Part shown: in pieces, positions 32,266 through 41,900 of the stretch
How positions within the stretch are numbered: the first letter of the stretch is position 1
Layout of the letters: each line of letters starts with the position of its first letter
NCBI GenBank assembly: GCA_001600695.1
Contig: BCKQ01000003.1
Coordinates: 744,001-808,000 of the forward strand
Source of the DNA: Ascoidea asiatica
Taxonomy: Eukaryota; Ascomycota; Saccharomycetes; Ascoideales; Ascoideaceae
Length of the DNA stretch: 64,000 bases
Reading direction: 5' to 3'
The notes under the pieces: generated by a model
Database searches by the model: none
What the model was told of the DNA's origin: nothing
What the model saw: the letters and a program-made list of their open reading frames with translations, nothing else
Made by a program: the position numbers and the translations under genes

Positions 32266-33591
32266 TCATTTGGAAGGATTAATAACGATTTTACCCTTTG
32301 CAGTATTACTAGAAAGTTTCTCAAAAGCTTTTTTATAATCATGTAAATCATAAACACTATCAATGAATATTTTAACTTTACCATTTTGTAACCAATCAAT
32401 ACATTGAATCCAATCATCATTTGTAGGAGAATTACTTATGATTCTATAATTATAAGTTCCATTTTTACCATAAAATAATTTATAAGTTGAAAAAAATTGT
32501 CTGAAAATACTTTTAAAAGATGAAAAAATTATAGACATTACTTTAATTTTTTTATAATTAAATTTATTATCACCAACAATTGTGATATAAATTGAACCTG
32601 AATTTTGTGGATTAATTAATAAATTATTTAAATAAGGTAATAAATCATTATTACCAACACAATCTAAAATTAAATCAAATTTTAATTTTAAATTTAAAAT
32701 TGGAATTGAAATATTTTTAAAATTTTTATAATTAATTGTATTTGAAATTTTTAAAAATTTATTTATAAAAATTTTAGATTCTTCTGAACATACAATTACT
32801 ATATTTTCAGGTTTTACTTTAATTATATTAATTAAAATTTGAATTGTACAAAGACCAACAGAAGTTGCACCACCAATAATTAAAATTTTTGAATTTTGAT
32901 TTAATTTTAAATTTTTATTTTTAAATAAAGCATTTTGACTTGTAGTTATTACAACACCAGAACTACCAATTTCATTAAATGAAATTTTTTTTTCATCAAA
33001 ATTTGTTAAAATTAATTTTGGATCATTATAATCAATTAAGAAATATTTTCTTAAAGCACCATTTGAAGTAAAAGGTACTAAATATATTGAAGTTATATTA
33101 AAATTATTTTTAAATTTATTAATAAATTCTTTTGAAATATTTTTACCAAATTTTAAAATTTTACCAGAAAAATCTAAAGATATACCTTTTGGAGAATTAC
33201 CTAAAATTAATGGACATGCAAGATTTGAAATAACTAAATCTGCTGGATTTAAACCAACAGAATATATTTCAATTAAAATTTTATTTTTAAAATTTATTGG
33301 TAATGAACCATCATCATTTAAAATTATATCTTCATTAATTAATTCAAAACCTGAATTCCAATTTTTATAAATAACAATTTCATTTTTTAAAATTTTTTTT
33401 ATATTTTTATTATCTTCTGAAGAAGAATTAACTAAAATTGGAATTGATTCAATAATTTTAGTATCTGAAGAAATTTCGGTTACATTTTTTTGAGCGGATG
33501 AATTTCCATCTGTAGGAATAATCTTATTACCATCGGTGGTGGTATTGGTTGTACTTGTAGATGTAATTGGAATTATTACTTTGTTATCCAT
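32266..33591 (-). CDS. YIM1: Yim1-type medium-chain dehydrogenase/reductase
   Basis: Zinc-independent MDR/quinone-reductase-like protein of the yeast Yim1 group, linked in S. cerevisiae to the DNA-damage response and found on lipid droplets and mitochondria. Seen: the GroES-like half with VIYKNWNSGFEL and SVGLNPADLVI, the Rossmann half with ILIIGGATSVGLCTIQI, and a C-terminal block FDLILDCVGNNDLLPYLNNL then FIDSVYDLHDYKKAFEKLSS and AKGKIVI. That block matches Yim1 closely (FDSVGNHDFFP and PIDSVYEFDQYKEA in S. cerevisiae, from memory). The 441 residues exceed the usual ~365 by a Thr/Ser/Asn-rich N-terminal extension of about 65 residues. No zinc-binding Cys cluster is seen. Ast1/Ast2 are the nearest alternatives and fit less well. 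Confidence 0.85.
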   Translation of the reverse strand: MDNKVIIPITSTSTTNTTTDGNKIIPTDGNSSAQKNVTEISSDTKIIESIPILVNSSSEDNKNIKKILKNEIVIYKNWNSGFELINEDIILNDDGSLPINFKNKILIEIYSVGLNPADLVISNLACPLILGNSPKGISLDFSGKILKFGKNISKEFINKFKNNFNITSIYLVPFTSNGALRKYFLIDYNDPKLILTNFDEKKISFNEIGSSGVVITTSQNALFKNKNLKLNQNSKILIIGGATSVGLCTIQILINIIKVKPENIVIVCSEESKIFINKFLKISNTINYKNFKNISIPILNLKLKFDLILDCVGNNDLLPYLNNLLINPQNSGSIYITIVGDNKFNYKKIKVMSIIFSSFKSIFRQFFSTYKLFYGKNGTYNYRIISNSPTNDDWIQCIDWLQNGKVKIFIDSVYDLHDYKKAFEKLSSNTAKGKIVINPSK

Positions 33592-33829
33592 TTTGATCTA
33601 ATGAAAATAATTGGTTGATATTGATGACGATATTCTTAATGATTCTTATAAAATAAAATAAAATATTATAATTTAATTAATTAAAAAGTTTTGAAAATAT
33701 TAATTAATTATCAAATATAATTTCAAAAAATTATTGAATGTCAAACACCTGTCATTTTCAAAATTTTCTGAAAAAAAGATACTTGCAAGCTAGATCAAAA
33801 AGGTCTAAAATTGTTTCGAAAATAACTTC

Positions 33830-33929
33830 AGCCTGGCTAGCGTAATAGTTAACGCGTCTGACTTCTATAAGAATAATATTGTTCAATAAAGTCATCAGAA
33901 GATTGTGGGTTTGACTCCCACGTCGGTTG
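33830..33929 (+). tRNA. tRNA-Arg(TCT)-like gene with intron, degenerate
   Basis: The anticodon arm is intact: stem TCTGA (33857-33861) with TCAGA (33895-33899), loop CTTCTA+A, anticodon TCT at 33864-33866. It is interrupted at the canonical position after base 37 by a 26-nt intron (33868-33893) that contains AGA able to pair with the anticodon. The T-stem GTGGG/CCCAC and G discriminator (33929) are present and a T7 terminator follows. Oddities: the acceptor pairs only if T33834 is bulged (AGCC[T]GGC with GTCGGTT, including two G-T pairs), the D-loop lacks the G18-G19 pair, and the T-loop reads TTTGACT so the invariant C56 is T. Both internal promoter boxes are therefore off consensus. It may be a decaying copy or contain an assembly error. 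Confidence 0.75.
33868..33893 (+). other. Intron of tRNA-Arg(TCT)-like gene
   Basis: 26 nt inserted between positions 37 and 38 of the anticodon loop; removing it restores a 7-nt loop. It holds AGA complementary to the TCT anticodon, as in eukaryotic pre-tRNAs. Confidence 0.75.
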
Positions 33930-33933
33930 CTTA

Positions 33934-33940
33934 TTTTTTT
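33934..33940 (+). terminator. Pol III T-run terminator of tRNA-Arg-like gene
   Basis: Seven consecutive T on the coding strand, 4 nt after the discriminator base. Confidence 0.75.
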
Positions 33941-34030
33941 GCTAGTTATTCTGGCTAACAGTCTTAATTGTTACTTAATTAGGTAAGTGTATTTCTTTGA
34001 GTTAAAAAAATAAAAGGTGAAAGTGAAACT

Positions 34031-34038
34031 AAAAAAAA
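34031..34038 (-). terminator. Pol III T-run terminator of tRNA-Tyr
   Basis: Eight A on the plus strand, that is eight T on the transcribed strand's RNA sense, just 3' of the tRNA-Tyr end. Confidence 0.8.
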
Positions 34039-34042
34039 GATT

Positions 34043-34141
34043 TCTCCCGGGGGTGAGTCGAACACCCGATCTCAAGATTACTTTGATTTCGCAAAGTGAA
34101 ACATTACAGTCTCGCGCCTTAGCCAGCTTGGCCACCGAGAG
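34043..34141 (-). tRNA. tRNA-Tyr(GTA) with intron
   Basis: On the minus strand the gene opens with CTCTCGG and closes with CCGGGAG plus A discriminator (34043), a perfect Watson-Crick 7-bp acceptor stem matching the known yeast tRNA-Tyr ends. The D-loop has GG, the T-arm is GGGTG TTCGACT CACCC, and the anticodon stem is CGAGA/TCTTG with loop CTGTAA+A and anticodon GTA (TAC at 34105-34107 on the plus strand). A 25-nt intron follows base 37, as in all yeast tRNA-Tyr genes; the mature length is 74. It lies tail to tail with the tRNA-Arg-like gene, 113 bp apart, and both boxes are intact. Confidence 0.96.
34079..34103 (-). other. Intron of tRNA-Tyr
   Basis: 25 nt immediately 3' of anticodon-loop base 37. 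Removal leaves the standard CTGTAAA loop closed by CGAGA/TCTTG. Confidence 0.9.
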
Positions 34142-34901
34142 TTTGATGTTTTTATTTTTTTGAAACACAAAAAAATAACTATCTAAATTAAGTGTTTTTC
34201 AACTGTACTATCATGTGACATTTATTTTGGCTTGTTTTGAGTCCTTGCCAAGTTATTTCCTCTTTTGTGGCGGGTGTTGAAAAGTGACTCTGTGAATTTA
34301 TTATTTAGTTATGGCAGGCGTCAGAGTTCAAATCACTTAACTAGATTCAAAAGCACACTGCCGTGCACATATAATTGCGTAATGCATGTGTGTGTTTGTC
34401 ACTGTGGAGGGATGTGTACGTTTTCTACATGCATAAATGAGGTTGTAGTGTCGTGCAACCAGGACCTGGCAAGCGTTTAAAATATATATTTTGTAACGTT
34501 TGTTTTAAAGATACTTCCGTGTGCACTTTGGCTGCTTTTATAAACTCTTATCAAAACCCCAATTGGTGAAAGAGTAAAATTTTATCTATAAAATTTTAAT
34601 CTAGATCAGCATATTCTAATATTTATAATAGATAAAGCATATATATGTATTATTTGTATTAGTTAATCTTATTACTGCTGGAGGACGCAAATATAAAACG
34701 AGTAACGTAGGTTTGTTTTTTGCATCCTACTACATGCGTTGAATAACAATGAAAGGCAGTAAAGATGTCTTGTTAGCAGAATAGTGTAGATCCACAAGAC
34801 TGGATTGGCTGCCAATCGAGTCCAGCTACTCGGGACTCGAACTGGTATCCCTTATTGAGTGTGATAGCTGATAGAGAATTTAATCTCCAGCGTTGAATTA
34901 A

Positions 34902-35033
34902 ATGGTAGCAGCAGCAGCAGTAGCAGTAAAGAGTACTGTTGTTGGTTGTACACCAGATTCACCACAAGAAGCTGTAAAAAATAATAAAAACAGACTAAAC
35001 AAAATGAGGTTGGTTATTTTGTTTGTCTTTTAA
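34902..35033 (+). CDS. Candidate 43-codon small ORF, doubtful
   Basis: ATG frame reading MVAAAAVAVKSTVVGCTPDS, then PQEAVKNNKNRLNKMRLV and a hydrophobic end before TAA. Its composition (Ala/Val repeat, then a polar basic segment) looks more protein-like than most short frames in this interval, and it uses codons common in the window's genes. No homologue is recognised. It could be a short peptide, a first exon (no GTATGT donor seen within it) or chance. Kept only as a candidate. Confidence 0.2.
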   Translation: MVAAAAVAVKSTVVGCTPDSPQEAVKNNKNRLNKMRLVILFVF

Positions 35034-35880
35034 TTGCCTGTTCTTTACAGCTCTTAACTTCTTTAAAGAAGATGATTGGAATATTATTTCACTTGACTAT
35101 TTGAATAATTATTGAAAATAATTTCTGGTTTTGCTGTAAAAGAGCCAATGTAAAAGCTTTTGCTTTTTAGATGTGAGATTACCTGCTTTATTTGACTCAA
35201 GATTCGTAACAGACTTCACTTCTGATTCAGATTTGATCCAGATTTGATTCAAATTATGCATTATTTTACTATTTATCATCAAATTATATTTCATTTCAGA
35301 TTACTCGAGTAATCAAGATATTCATTAATTCATTAATTCATTAATTTCCCATCAATCAAGCTTGCAGAGTTTTTTCGCTCAATAAATATACAAGAAATAT
35401 ACAAAATTCATAGGAGGTATACACAAAGTATACAAAAAGTATACCCTTTTTTGATTTTTCTTGATTTTTCTTGATTTTTTTATTACTTTCTTAATAATAA
35501 AACAAATAAATATAATAAAACTTATCAATCAACAAATCAATAAATACCCTTACCACTGATTTTATCTCTTCTTCTTTATCTAATATTTTACTGTTTATAT
35601 AATTTTATCTTGACCTAAATTGACTTATTTTGACTTACATTGACTTATCTTCATTTCTTCATTTCTTTATTTCTTTTCTTCACTTTTTTTTTTTTTTTTT
35701 TCATTTAATATATACTTAAATTTTTTCTCCCTTTGAAAAAAATTTATATAAAATCTATTCAATTTCTACAATTTTTTATCTTTTATTTATTTCTCTTTTT
35801 GTTTTTTATATATACATATAATATATTTATTCAATTCTTTTCTATTTAATTCTTCTCTTTTTCTTTCATACTCATAATAC

Positions 35881-35931
35881 AATTCAATACAATTCAATAT
35901 AATTCAATATAATTCAATATAATTCAATATT
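35881..35931. repeat. Tandem 10-bp repeat (AATTCAATAT)n
   Basis: About five near-perfect copies of AATTCAATAT/AATTCAATAC head to tail, 0.3 kb upstream of the small Cys-rich gene. Confidence 0.9.
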
Positions 35932-36001
35932 TAATAATAATAATAATAATAATATATACTTATTAGAATATACTTAGATAAACTTTATAAATATATATAC
36001 A

Positions 36002-36050
36002 ATATATATATATATATGTACAATATATATATATATATATATATATATTT
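36002..36050. repeat. (AT)n microsatellite
   Basis: Two long AT dinucleotide blocks separated by GTACA, within the leader of the small Cys-rich gene. Confidence 0.9.
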
Positions 36051-36110
36051 ACTATAAAATATAAATCATTTCCTTTAATATGCCAATTACTATTTATTTA
36101 AGCTAACTCA

Positions 36111-36152
36111 TTTCAATTCAATTTAATTCAATTCAATTCAATTCAATTCAAT
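36111..36152. repeat. (ATTCA)n pentamer repeat
   Basis: About eight near-perfect copies of ATTCA, ending about 75 bp before the ATG at 36226. The same pentamer recurs upstream of the P1B ATPase gene. Confidence 0.9.
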
Positions 36153-36225
36153 TATATTCTATTCTATTCATTCATATAGATTCATTTCAATCAAATTAAT
36201 AACAATAAAAATAGTATAATAAGTA

Positions 36226-36462
36226 ATGGGTGGAACAAGATATCAAACATCTCAAGCATCTTCAAATTCTTATATGGATTTACCAACTTATAGAGTAGAT
36301 TCTGTAATTTGTTGTAATTGTGAATCTGAAGCTCCACAAAAAATTTTTTGTCCATATTTATCTGATCCTTCAAGATATTATATTCATGAAAGATGTTATT
36401 ATTGTCAACATCCATGGTGTGATGATTGTGAAAAATTTTTTTCTTCTGCAAATTATCTTTAA
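36226..36462 (+). CDS. Small Cys-rich, probably zinc-binding protein (78 aa)
   Basis: Uncharacterised. The 78 residues contain eight Cys and two nearby His: C29, C30, C32, C42, H54, C57, C60, H62, C65 and C68. They are arranged as CCNC, FCPY, then HERCYYCQHPWCDDC. Paired CxxC knuckles joined by about 25 residues are typical of a zinc ribbon or double-knuckle fold and recall small fungal proteins with a C..C....C..C tail, but I cannot name the family. Codon use is that of the window's genes and an in-frame stop lies just upstream (TAA GTA ATG), so the start is well defined. It stands alone in about 4.7 kb, with long AT-rich flanks that could be large UTRs. It is probably real; the function is unknown. 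Confidence 0.7.
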   Translation: MGGTRYQTSQASSNSYMDLPTYRVDSVICCNCESEAPQKIFCPYLSDPSRYYIHERCYYCQHPWCDDCEKFFSSANYL

Positions 36463-38145
36463 TCAACAAAAAAAATGAAATTGAAAGTGAAACTAAAAGT
36501 GAAATTGAAATTGAAAATGAAAATGAAAATGAAAATGAAAGTGACTCTTGCTTATTTGATTATCAAACAAAATGACGTTACTATTTTATAATTCTCTTAA
36601 CTAAGGGGTTCTCAGTTTACCAGTTTATCAGTTTATCAGTTTCTAAGTTTTTCAGGTTAATTAAATTTTTTTTGCTCTTTAGTCCTTATTTTCTGTCGTC
36701 AATTTCACTTTTACTTTTTTTTTTTAAATTTTATTTTTTAACAAATTTATATTCTCTAAATTGATATTTCAATTATTTATCAATTATCATTAATCATTTC
36801 TTATTACTTAATTTTGATTCCTCATTTTTTATTATTTATTTAATTTTAATTTTAATTTATCTTTTATTAGCGTATTGTCATTTTTTCTTTAATTTTTTCT
36901 TAAATTTTTTCTTTCAACTTTTTTTCAATATTTTTTTTTATTTCAAGTTTTTATTATTATAAATTGGCATTAGATTATTTTTTTTAATATCTTAAAATCA
37001 ATTCAAAATATTCAAATATTTATAAATTCTTTTTTTTTTTTTTTAATTCATCTCATTTCATTTCTTTTCTTTTGTTATCTATCTCTATATATTTATCAAT
37101 TTTAAAAGTTATCACAATTCAATCAATATATTATAAAGTTATTTTATCATTTTTATCATTTTTAACAAATTTATCAATTTTATTCATCCATTTTTGTCGT
37201 ATATAGTTATTTTATAAATTTAATTAGTTAATAAATAATAATATCAAATAATAATAATAATGAAATAGGCTATGAGTAGTAAATCAATTTTTAATTTAAA
37301 AGAATGAATCTCATTTAATTATACAGACAAATATTTCTTTCTTATCATTTAATTTTGAAAGTTATTTTAATTTTTTTTCGGCGTTAATAAATAAATACAT
37401 ACATCTTTAATCAAAAAAAAAAAAAGAGTCAAATAAATTAAATTGATTAAATTTAAGATAAGAAATTGAAATTAAAATTAATAACCAATTGAAAATTAAA
37501 AATTTTAATTATGACATATTTGAATAAAATTGAAATTGAACCGAAAGAGAATAAAGAGAATAAAGAGGAAAGTCATTTGAAATTTTCCGAATTGGATAAG
37601 ATTTAGGTTAAGTGATTTGATTCAATTTAAAATTTAATTGATTGACTTGATTGACTTGATTGAATATGATTGAATATGATTAAGCTGATTGAATATGAAT
37701 GTATGAATGTATATTGTATAAGATTGAATAATTTTCTCTGAATTTTTAAATTTTTATAATTGATAATTTTTTTAAAAATTAAGTTCTTTACGAAAATAAA
37801 AAATAATTTAAGAACTTTTAGTTGGTAATTGAATGGTAATTAATGGTTATTATCGGAGATAATATGATTTTGTTTTGTTAATTAGGCTTACCGATTAAAG
37901 TAGAATTTATGCCCCACGAGAAATACTGTATGGAAGAAGAGAGAATAATTGATAATTGGTAATTGATAATTGGTAATTGATAATTGGTAATTGGTAACTG
38001 AAATGATTGATGAGAATTGAGGTAAATTTATTAAAGGATGTTTTCAACGAAATAAACCTATTTTTTATTACATTTATTTATTATGTTTATTTATTTATTT
38101 ATTCGTTTATTCAGTAACTTACAAATACTGTCAACCACAACCCAC

Positions 38146-38157
38146 CCACAGCTGTGG
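38146..38157. promoter_or_regulatory. Perfect 12-bp palindrome CCACAGCTGTGG
   Basis: Twelve of twelve bases are self-complementary, inside the GC-rich island about 750 bp upstream of the P1B ATPase gene. It contains an E-box-like core CAGCTG. Inverted repeat GACCCA/TGGGTC (38179-38184, 38191-38196) follows 22 bp later. Confidence 0.5.
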
Positions 38158-38819
38158 ATTTATAAGAAACTGAGAGTAGACCCAGTGGAGTGGGTCCTGT
38201 GGCTGACAAGTGGCTTAACATCGGAGGGGGCGTATGGATGAGTCTAGTGCAGTATTTTGTTGCAGCTGTTTATTTTAATACGTCAGGCCTGCAACGCTGC
38301 TACTTTTTGATCGGCGATCGGCCACTGCACACGGCAGTCATGTGACCCTGCACCTGATGTTTCCCCGAATCTCTCGATCTGAAACTGGATCTCGATTTGA
38401 ATTGCGACGAGTGTCAAAAGCGATAAGAACAAAGAAAGAGAGAAGAGAAAGAGAGAAGAAAGGAAAGAGAAAATAAAAGAAGGTGTAATGAAAGAAAAAT
38501 GTATCATAATCACAAAAGAGCAGCAGAGGATTACTAATTCACCATGACTTACTCCTCTTGAGATGTTTCTGCTACTGCTTTTTTATCTTCGTTAGTCTTC
38601 TTTTATCTTCTTCTATCTTCTCTCTGTTCTTTTAGCTTGCTTTTTGAGTGATAAGTGCTACTTCAAATTACTCTTCTCAGCCAGATTACAACACTCCAAC
38701 TTGCAGATTCTACCTTTTTACAATGCTTTTTTCCTAAAATATGTAGCAAAAACATCGCATTTTTCAATATATAAGTTCTTCCACTTCTATTCTAAAATAA
38801 TAATATTTTCAATTCCAAT

Positions 38820-38860
38820 CTCAATTCAATTCAATTCAACTCAATTCAATTCAATTCAAT
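38820..38860. repeat. (TCAAT)n pentamer repeat
   Basis: Eight copies of TCAAT with one substitution, directly upstream of the P1B ATPase start. Confidence 0.9.
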
Positions 38861-38901
38861 AATATATTATATTAAATTATATTTCAATAAATATAATAAA
38901 A

Positions 38902-41900
38902 ATGGAAAAATTAGAAATTAAATTATCAAATATTCATTGTCAAGATTGTGTTGATTCAATAAGAACTGCATTATCATCACTTTTAAATTTAATAAATAAT
39001 AATAATAATAATAATAATGATTTAAATATTAATATCAATATCTCAAATCATATTACAAATTCTATTAATAATCTTAATAATAATAATAATAATAAAATTT
39101 TACCAAAGGTTTTATGGTCTTTATCTGATGAAAAATTAATTTTAATTTCAAATGATTCAAATTTTTTAAATTTATTTTCAAAAAATAATAATAATTTAGA
39201 AAAAAAAATTATTCATTTATTACAAAAAACTGGTTATATTGTTAATGATGTTGATTTATCTTTAATTATTAATAATAATAACATAAATAATAATAGTCAA
39301 GTTGATAATTCATATAACTTGGATAACTTAGATAATTCAGATAACTCTGATAATATTAATTATAATGAAAATAAAATTTTTTCATTTTTTAAAAATAAAT
39401 TTTATACAAAAAATAATTATAAACATCATTTATCACATTGTAAAGTTTGTAAAGAAAAAGAAATTTTAAAAAAATCTTTAAAAATTTCAACTTCAAAAAA
39501 ATTAAAAAATAAATTAAAATTATCTAATTCTTCATCTTCTTTTGATTTAAATAACAGTAATTCAATTGATCAATTCAAAAATTCAGATTCAGATTTAGAT
39601 TTAGATTTAGATTCAAATTCAAAACCTTCAATAAAAATTACTTCTCCAACTGAATTTAGAGCTTTATTTGGTATTGGTGGTATGACTTGTACAAATTGTT
39701 CAACAAATGTTAAAAATACTATTCAAGATATTTTAAATAAATCTTCAAGAACTTCAGCTTCAAATTCAAATGATGAAAAAAATGATATTAATAATAATAA
39801 CAATAACAATAATAATGAAACTAATACTGCTCCTATTCCTGTTGATGATGAAATTGATCATGATAATGAACAAATTTTTGTTGATCTTATTTCAAATTTA
39901 GCTATAGTAATTTTACCAAATAAACAATTAGTTAATTCTATTATTAATTCGATTAAAGAAATTGGTTATGAATGTTCATTATTAGAAATTTTACCAATTG
40001 AAAAAACTAAAAAATTTAAAATTATTTCTTCAATTGGTGGTATAACTTGTGCTGCATGTGCTTCAACAATTTCTTCTGCTGTTGAAACTTTAGATTTTAT
40101 TGAAGAAACTTCTGTTAATGTTGTTTCTAAAACTGCTGTTTTTATAATGAATTCAAATTCAAATATAAATATAAATATTTTAAAAGAAACTATAGAAGAT
40201 TGTGGTTATGAATTTAATTTATTAGAAATTAAAGAAATTGATAAAATTATTAAAAAAATTCAATCAAGATCAATAAATTTAAAAATTATTGGAATGTTTT
40301 GTTCAAATTGTCCAGATTCAATTAATAATTTATTAAATAGTTTTGGTAAAGCTGTAATTGTTAATGATCCAATTACTTTATCTCATCCATTTGTAAAATT
40401 TACTTATATACCATCTCCTTCAAAAAATTTAACAATTCGTCATATTTTAAAAAAATTAGATCAAATTTCTCCAGTTTTTAAAGTTGAAATTATTAAACCT
40501 GTTTCAATTGAAGATCATTTAAGAAAAATTTCAAAATTAGAAACAAAAAAAATTTTTTTAAGACTTTTTGCAACTGCTATAATTGTTATTCCAACTTTTA
40601 TATTTGGTGTTGTTGGAATGTCTTTAGTTAAAAAAAATTCTGCTTTTAAAATTTGGTTAGATACTCCAATTATTGCTGGTAGAACTTCAAGAAATGAATG
40701 GATTTTATTTTTTTTATCAACTCCTGTTTATTTTTTTATTGATGATGTATTTCATAAAAAAGCTATAAAAGAAATTTATAATCTTTGGAAACCTCATGTA
40801 CCTTGGTTTAGAAGATTTTTTAAATTTGGTTCAATGTCTTTATTAATGAGTTTAGGTACTTCAATTGCATATTTTGCAAGTATTGCAATGTTAGGTCTTG
40901 CAGCTTCTCAAAAAAAAGATAAAAATCAAATGGGTTATTCAACTACATATTTTGATACTGTTGTTTTTTTAACTTTTTTTCTTTTAATTGGTAAACTTTT
41001 AGAAAGTTTTTCAAAAACTAAAATGACTGAAGCAATTTCTGATTTAAGTTCTTTACAAGCTGATAGAGCTCATGTTATTGAAAATGTTCAATCTATTGAT
41101 GAAGATTTTAGTGATGATATTGAAGTTAATTCAGATTTACTTGAACTTAATGATTATATTAGAATATATCCAGGTGAATCTCCTCCTTCTGATTGTATTA
41201 TAATGTTTGGTCATTCTCAATTTGATGAAAGTGCTTTAACTGGTGAATCTGATGCTGTTTCTCATGGTAAAGGTGAACAGATTTTTGCTGGTACTGTTAA
41301 TGTTGGTTCTGAATCTATTGTTGCTAAAGTTTCTTCTACAAGTGGTACTTCTCTTTTAGATAATATTGTAAAAGCTGTTAGAGATGGTCAATTACGTAAA
41401 GCTCCAATTGAAAGAACTGCTGATAAATTAACAGGATATTTTGTACCTATAATTACACTTGTCGCTATTATTACTTGGATTCTTTGGTTATCTTTAGGAT
41501 TTAGTGGATCTTTACCAAAATCATATTTGGATGTTGAAGCAGGTGGATGGACTGTTTGGTCTTTAGAATTTGCAATTGCAGTTTTTGTAATTGCATGTCC
41601 ATGTGGAATTGGTTTAGCAGCACCTACAGCAATATTTGTTGGATCTGGACTTGCAGCTAAAAATGGTATTTTAGCAAGAGGTGGTGGTGCAGCTTTTCAA
41701 GAAGGTTCTCAAGTTAATGTTGTCTGTTTTGATAAAACAGGTACTTTAACAAATGGTGGAGATCCAACAATAACAAATTTTTCTTTTATAAATACAAAAT
41801 TATTAAAGAAATTTTTTGATGAAGAAAATAATGATGGAATTGTAAAATCAATTAGATTAATTTCTTATCAATTAATGAAAGATTTAGAATTAGGTTCAAG

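Larger units (their letters stand above)
34142..36225. other. 2.1-kb region between tRNA-Tyr and small Cys-rich gene
   Basis: The left third (34260-34500) is GC-richer, with an inverted repeat ATGCATGT/ACATGCAT (34382-34389 and 34427-34434) and a palindrome CCAGGACCTGG near 34460-34470. A second island near 34795-34855 holds two perfect 7-bp inverted repeats. A 43-codon ATG frame lies at 34902-35033. From about 35440 on the DNA is AT-rich with homopolymers, decamer and pentamer repeats and (AT)n runs up to the ATG at 36226. It probably includes a long promoter and 5' UTR. Confidence 0.5.
36463..38901. promoter_or_regulatory. 2.4-kb region upstream of the P1B ATPase gene
   Basis: Starts with a GAAAAT-type hexamer run (about 36478-36542). 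AT-rich DNA with T- and A-runs continues to about 37900, including a TAATTGATAATTGG-type repeat (about 37947-38000). A GC-rich island at about 38135-38430 contains a perfect 12-bp palindrome CCACAGCTGTGG, the inverted repeat GACCCA/TGGGTC and a GATCGGCGATCGG direct repeat. A (TCAAT)n array ends about 40 bp before the ATPase ATG. The island is the likeliest regulatory core for the metal ATPase gene. Confidence 0.5.

Noticed and set aside
34265-34480. 71-codon Cys-containing frame near the tRNA genes
   Set aside because: Opens at TTG; Cys residues come from TGT/TGC in a GT-rich patch. Not protein-like.
34797-34860. Possible tRNA on the minus strand (AGTTCGAGTCC resembles a B box)
   Set aside because: The flanking bases do not form a T-stem, and no anticodon arm or acceptor stem can be drawn. 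Treated as an inverted-repeat cluster instead.
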